From Bacillus cabrialesii (GTDB taxonomy: Bacteria > Bacillota > Bacilli > Bacillales > Bacillaceae): a DNA stretch of 64,000 nucleotides. Both the position numbers and the translations under genes were made by a program. The notes under the pieces were generated by a model. The model was not told the DNA's origin and did not search any database. It saw only the letters and a program-made list of their open reading frames with translations. The stretch is taken from contig NZ_CP096889.1 of assembly GCF_004124315.2 (NCBI RefSeq), positions 2,897,001-2,961,000 of the forward strand. Reading direction: 5' to 3'. Positions 61,139 to 64,000 of this stretch are shown piece after piece; position 1 is the stretch's first letter; each line of letters begins with the position of its first letter.

Positions 61139-61591
61139 TCAGCGATTGATATGCTCAGCCTGTTTTTGTGCATCTTTTAGTTCGTCTTTTACATCTTCTT
61201 TCGTTTGGAGGACTTGATCTTTTGCTTCGTCGGCCGCCTGCATCGCTTCTTCTCTCATATCTTGCATTGAGGCTGAATCCGTTTTGGCAGATTTGGAACG
61301 GTCTCTTAAATCCTTCACCTTGTTCATGATTTGCCCTGACTGATCCGCTACAAGCTGTGTGATGTTAGATGTTTTGTCTTTTGCGATGCTGACATATTGC
61401 GTGCCCTTTTCCTTCGCATCTGCCGTCATTTTGTCAGTTTTATCCCTTAAAGCAACAGCTTGGCTGCCGAGATCGTCGCGAAGTTCTTTGCCTGATTTTG
61501 GCGCTAGAAATAGAGCGGTAGTGGCACCGATGATTCCCCCGATTAAAGTCCCGATTAAAAAATCTTTACTATTAATTCCATCTTTGCTCAT
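61139..61591 (-). CDS. ytxH: General stress protein YtxH
   Basis: A 150-residue protein with the YtxH domain: a hydrophobic glycine-rich segment (FLIGTLIGGIIGATTALFLAPKSG, noted by its ends, about 11-34) followed by a long charged helical region rich in Lys, Asp and Gln, likely coiled coil. Probably membrane-associated. Second ATG (61591) is seven bases from GGAGG; the first (61594) is possible. Sigma-B/sigma-H controlled with ytxG and brxC in B. subtilis; function unknown. Confidence 0.88.
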   Translation of the reverse strand: MSKDGINSKDFLIGTLIGGIIGATTALFLAPKSGKELRDDLGSQAVALRDKTDKMTADAKEKGTQYVSIAKDKTSNITQLVADQSGQIMNKVKDLRDRSKSAKTDSASMQDMREEAMQAADEAKDQVLQTKEDVKDELKDAQKQAEHINR

Positions 61592-61621
61592 CATTATTCC
61601 TCCTCATAGTGTTTTTTTCTT

Positions 61622-62044
61622 TTATAGAGCTGATTTTTTCTTTTGCTTCCATTTCTCCCAAATTTCCATTGCTGCTTGGCTCCATGTGACGACTTGATTG
61701 ATTTTGTCTTGATTTTCTCTTACTGATGCCGATACAGACCCTGCCGCCTGTTTCATGGATGTATTGAACTGCTGTACAGAAGTTCCCACCCCTTGAACAG
61801 CATGAACGACCGTGTTCAGCTTTTCTGATTTTTCCTGAATATCTTCAGCCAGGCGGTTGGTCTTATGTAAAAGCTCGGCTGTTTCAGTTGTGATGCCTTT
61901 CATTTGTCCCTCCAGCCCTTCGAGAGTGGATGCGACATTTTTTAGTGTCAGCTGCAGTGACTTCAGTGTTTTAGACAAGTAGATCACTAATACGAGAAAT
62001 GCGACTGCGATGAGTGCAACGCTTAAATAAAGAATAATAATCAT
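61622..62044 (-). CDS. ytxG: DUF948 general stress protein YtxG
   Basis: A 140-residue protein. One N-terminal transmembrane helix (about 2-24), then a long helical DUF948 region resembling a methyl-accepting or coiled-coil linker, with a basic C-terminus. First gene of the stress operon; GGAGG lies six bases before the ATG. Cotranscribed with ytxH and brxC. Function unknown. Confidence 0.88.
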   Translation of the reverse strand: MIIILYLSVALIAVAFLVLVIYLSKTLKSLQLTLKNVASTLEGLEGQMKGITTETAELLHKTNRLAEDIQEKSEKLNTVVHAVQGVGTSVQQFNTSMKQAAGSVSASVRENQDKINQVVTWSQAAMEIWEKWKQKKKSAL

Positions 62045-62077
62045 CTCAAACCTCCTTGCTGCAGGATATACTGCTGT

Positions 62078-62102
62078 TTACCCGTTTCCTTAAATCCTAA
62101 AC
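62078..62102 (-). promoter_or_regulatory. Sigma-B promoter of ytxGH-brxC
   Basis: GTTTAG (62097-62102) and GGGTAA (62078-62083) on the minus strand, 13 bp apart, one mismatch per hexamer to GTTTAA-N12-15-GGGTAT. It is ~35 bp before the ytxG start and matches the published sigma-B control of ytxGHJ. Confidence 0.75.
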
Positions 62103-62169
62103 ATGTATACTGGGCTGTATACATATTATTCTCCGTTATGTAAGAAAATCCTTTAACAAGCTTTTCCAT

Positions 62170-62205
62170 CAGATAAATAAAAAAGCAGTGAGATCACTGC
62201 TTTTT
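62170..62205 (-). terminator. Terminator of murC
   Basis: Arms AAAAGCAGTG/CACTGCTTTT (about 62181-62190 and 62195-62204), followed by a T-rich stretch on the minus strand just past the murC stop. Confidence 0.85.
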
Positions 62206-62206
62206 A

Positions 62207-63505
62207 TTATGCCATGACGTTTTCGTAGGCTCTCATATATTTTTGGATATCTCCTGCTCCCATAAAGATGAGAACGGCTTTTTCATGAGCTTTTAAAACA
62301 GATGTGTCATCTTCTTCAATCAGCTTCGCATTATGAATTTTTCCTTGCAGGTCGCCGATCGTCAGCTTACCTGCATTTTCCCGGGCTGAGCCGAAAATAT
62401 CGCATAAATACACACAATCAGCCCCGCTCAGGCTTTCTGCGAATTCGTCAAGGAATTGCTGCGTCCGCGTAAATGTATGAGGCTGGAATACCGCAACGAT
62501 TTCACGATCAGGATATTTCTGTCTTGCCGCTTCAATCGTCACTTTTATTTCTGTCGGGTGATGAGCGTAGTCATCAATCAGCACTTGGTCCCCGAGCTGC
62601 TTCTCATTGAATCTGCGTTTGACGCCGCCGAATGATTTGAGGCCATGTTTAATAACGCTGGCATCAATTTCTTCATAATGGCATAACGCAATGACCGCCA
62701 ATGAGTTTAATACATTGTGGTGGCCGTACGCCGGAATATAAAACGTATCATAGAATGTATTGCGGACAAATACATCGAAAGTTGTCCCTTCCGTGCTTTT
62801 TACGATGTTTCTGGCTTGAAAATCATTTTCTTCTCCCGTGCCGTAGTACACAACCGGGACGTTCGCATGAATTTTCGGCAGATGCTCATCGTCTCCGCAG
62901 GCAATAATGCCTTTGTTGACTTGAAGAGCCATCTCTTGGAAAGCGTCAAACACATCGTCAATGCTTGAGAAGTAATCCGGATGATCAAAATCAATGTTCG
63001 TCATGATCGCGTAGTCTGGCTGATAGCTTAAGAAATGGCGGCGGTATTCGCACGCTTCAAACGCAAAGTATTCGCTGTTTTCATTTCCCTGGCCTGTTCC
63101 GTCCCCGATTAAGAAAGACGTCGGTTTGGCGTTTTGGATCACGTGAGCCAATAGACCCGTTGTCGACGTTTTGCCGTGTGCGCCCGTAACGGCAACACTT
63201 GTGAATTTTTTCATATAGTCGCCTAAAAACTTATGATAACGTATCACCGGAATTCCATCAGACATGGCTTTTTCAATTTCAGGATGCGTGTCTGGGAATG
63301 CGTTTCCGGCGATGACTGTCATGCCGGATTTGATATTATCCGCGCTAAAAGGAAGAATGGTAATGTTTCTTTTTTCAAGCGCTGTTTGCGTAAAAATAAA
63401 TTTTTCGATATCCGATCCTTGGACAGTATATCCATTATCATGAAGTATTTGGGCAAGCGGACTCATACCGGTCCCTTTTATTCCAACAAAATGATAAACA
63501 GTCAT
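62207..63505 (-). CDS. murC: UDP-N-acetylmuramate-L-alanine ligase
   Basis: Adds L-alanine to UDP-MurNAc, the first amino acid of the peptidoglycan stem. The 432 residues contain the N-terminal UDP-binding GIKGTGMSPLA, the ATP loop TGAHGKTSTTG (about 108-118), and IDDYAHHPTE in the C-terminal domain. GGAGG precedes the ATG. Monocistronic, downstream of sftA. No damage seen. Confidence 0.97.
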   Translation of the reverse strand: MTVYHFVGIKGTGMSPLAQILHDNGYTVQGSDIEKFIFTQTALEKRNITILPFSADNIKSGMTVIAGNAFPDTHPEIEKAMSDGIPVIRYHKFLGDYMKKFTSVAVTGAHGKTSTTGLLAHVIQNAKPTSFLIGDGTGQGNENSEYFAFEACEYRRHFLSYQPDYAIMTNIDFDHPDYFSSIDDVFDAFQEMALQVNKGIIACGDDEHLPKIHANVPVVYYGTGEENDFQARNIVKSTEGTTFDVFVRNTFYDTFYIPAYGHHNVLNSLAVIALCHYEEIDASVIKHGLKSFGGVKRRFNEKQLGDQVLIDDYAHHPTEIKVTIEAARQKYPDREIVAVFQPHTFTRTQQFLDEFAESLSGADCVYLCDIFGSARENAGKLTIGDLQGKIHNAKLIEEDDTSVLKAHEKAVLIFMGAGDIQKYMRAYENVMA

Positions 63506-63755
63506 AATTGTACCTCCAACAAACGTCTATCTGTTCCCCAGTATATGACGCTCATTTCAATTTGCGACCGCGGCGGCTGAAAAGCCGTCCTAAGCGGCGT
63601 ATTTTATATGTTTTGTTATGTTCAGTATCCGGTTATTTCTTTCTGGTTAAACCTAGATATCAAGATTTCTCTATGCTCAATCTGCTGTAAAGCGGCATAG
63701 CTGTTAAATGCTCTAAACACTATCATACCATGTTTGGTGTGAAAATGAACCTATA
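63506..63755. other. Intergenic gap between sftA and murC
   Basis: About 250 bases without a convincing gene. It contains a small GC hairpin (CGGCT/AGCCG around 63582-63596, tight four-base loop) in the likely murC leader. I could not fix a promoter or terminator with confidence. Confidence 0.4.
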
Positions 63756-64000
63756 TTATTCGTTTATTAAATCACTTGCTGTGATCAGCACCTCACGAGG
63801 CTTGCTTCCTTTTGCCTCAGAGATCATGCCTTCCGCTTCCATCATATCGATCAGCCTCGCCGCGCGATTGTATCCGATTCTGAATCTTCTTTGCAGGCTT
63901 GAAGTGCTCGCGCTGTTTTGCTCAACAACAAACTCACACGCTTCGTAAAACAGTTCATCCTCTTCTTTCAGGGCTGATCCTTGTCTTACAAGCTCTTCTT
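63756..64000 (-). CDS. sftA: DNA translocase SftA, C-terminal end (cut by window edge)
   Basis: The last ~81 codons of a gene running in from the right edge on the minus strand. The frame reads through LKEEDELFYEACEF, STSSLQRRFRIGYNRAARL and ends ASDLINE. This is the FtsK gamma winged-helix domain that recognises KOPS-like sequence. Of the two Bacillus FtsK proteins, SftA (YtpT) lies next to murC, which supports the assignment over SpoIIIE. Start, motor domain and length are outside the window. Confidence 0.85.
   Translation of the reverse strand, partial: EELVRQGSALKEEDELFYEACEFVVEQNSASTSSLQRRFRIGYNRAARLIDMMEAEGMISEAKGSKPREVLITASDLINE

Noticed and set aside
1..64000. CRISPR, prophage, insertion sequences, toxin-antitoxin or defence island
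   Set aside because: No direct-repeat array, transposase, integrase, tRNA or att-like duplication was seen; gene order matches the conserved chromosome throughout.

Overview
The window is chromosomal core sequence from a low-GC Gram-positive, endospore-forming bacterium of the Bacillus subtilis group. Gene content, order and protein sequences match, from memory, the pyk-to-sftA interval of B. subtilis 168 almost gene for gene. Supporting marks are an alpha/beta small acid-soluble spore protein, sigma-E and sigma-G type promoters, bacillithiol chemistry (brxC), a tyrosine T-box, CcpA sites and strong GGAGG ribosome binding sites. Small differences (SspA 71 rather than 69 residues; EzrA and MotS a few residues different in length) suggest a close relative rather than 168 itself. 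I could not run an alignment, so the species is open. I see no prophage, insertion sequence, CRISPR array, rRNA or tRNA.

Layout. 1-8.6 kb (minus strand) holds central metabolism and replication: pyk (truncated by the window edge), pfkA, accA, accD, the malic enzyme ytsJ and the lagging-strand polymerase dnaE. 8.7-12.6 kb has the sporulation pair ytrH-ytrI, a small gene (ytzJ), the nanoRNase nrnA, membrane protein ytpI and the multidomain regulator-like ytoI. 12.8-22.7 kb is one long minus-strand operon, ytmI-tcyJKLMN-ytmO-ytnI-ribR-ytnJ-ytnL-ytnM in functional terms. It imports and salvages S-modified cysteines and is controlled by the divergent LysR activator ytlI. 23.9-31.6 kb holds ytkL, ytkK, ytzD, argGH, moaB, ackA and ytxK. 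31.7-39.7 kb holds tpx, the forespore protein ytfJ with ytfI, yteJ, sppA, an NAD kinase, ytcJ, the acyl-CoA synthetase ytcI and sspA. 39.7-50.4 kb holds thiI with its cysteine desulfurase, braB, ezrA, hisJ, refZ, the free-methionine-sulfoxide reductase-like ytsP, the diguanylate cyclase dgcP and rpsD with its leader. 50.4-64 kb holds a previously unlisted-looking 42-codon ORF, tyrS with its T-box, the acsA/acuABC acetate switch, ccpA-motP-motS, aroA, the ytxGH-brxC stress operon, murC and the 3' end of sftA.

How the parts work together. Carbon flow is a theme. pfkA, pyk, accDA, ytsJ, ackA, acsA and acuABC all act around pyruvate and acetyl-CoA, and the global regulator ccpA is in the same window as its likely targets: two cre-like sites precede ackA and one lies in the acsA-acuA divergent promoter. 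AcuA and AcuC set the acetylation state of AcsA at a lysine that is visible here (K549). The sulfur operon combines an ABC importer, N-acetyltransferase, two flavin monooxygenases, a glutaredoxin-like protein, a deacetylase and the flavokinase-like RNA-binding protein RibR, which ties FMN supply to flavin-dependent cysteine dealkylation.

The window is mostly ordinary, well-conserved genome. The best leads are the small ORF facing rpsD, an SDR protein without its catalytic tyrosine (YtkK), a methylase-like protein with an altered catalytic motif (YtxK), and an unusually long AT-rich inverted repeat between ytsJ and accD.
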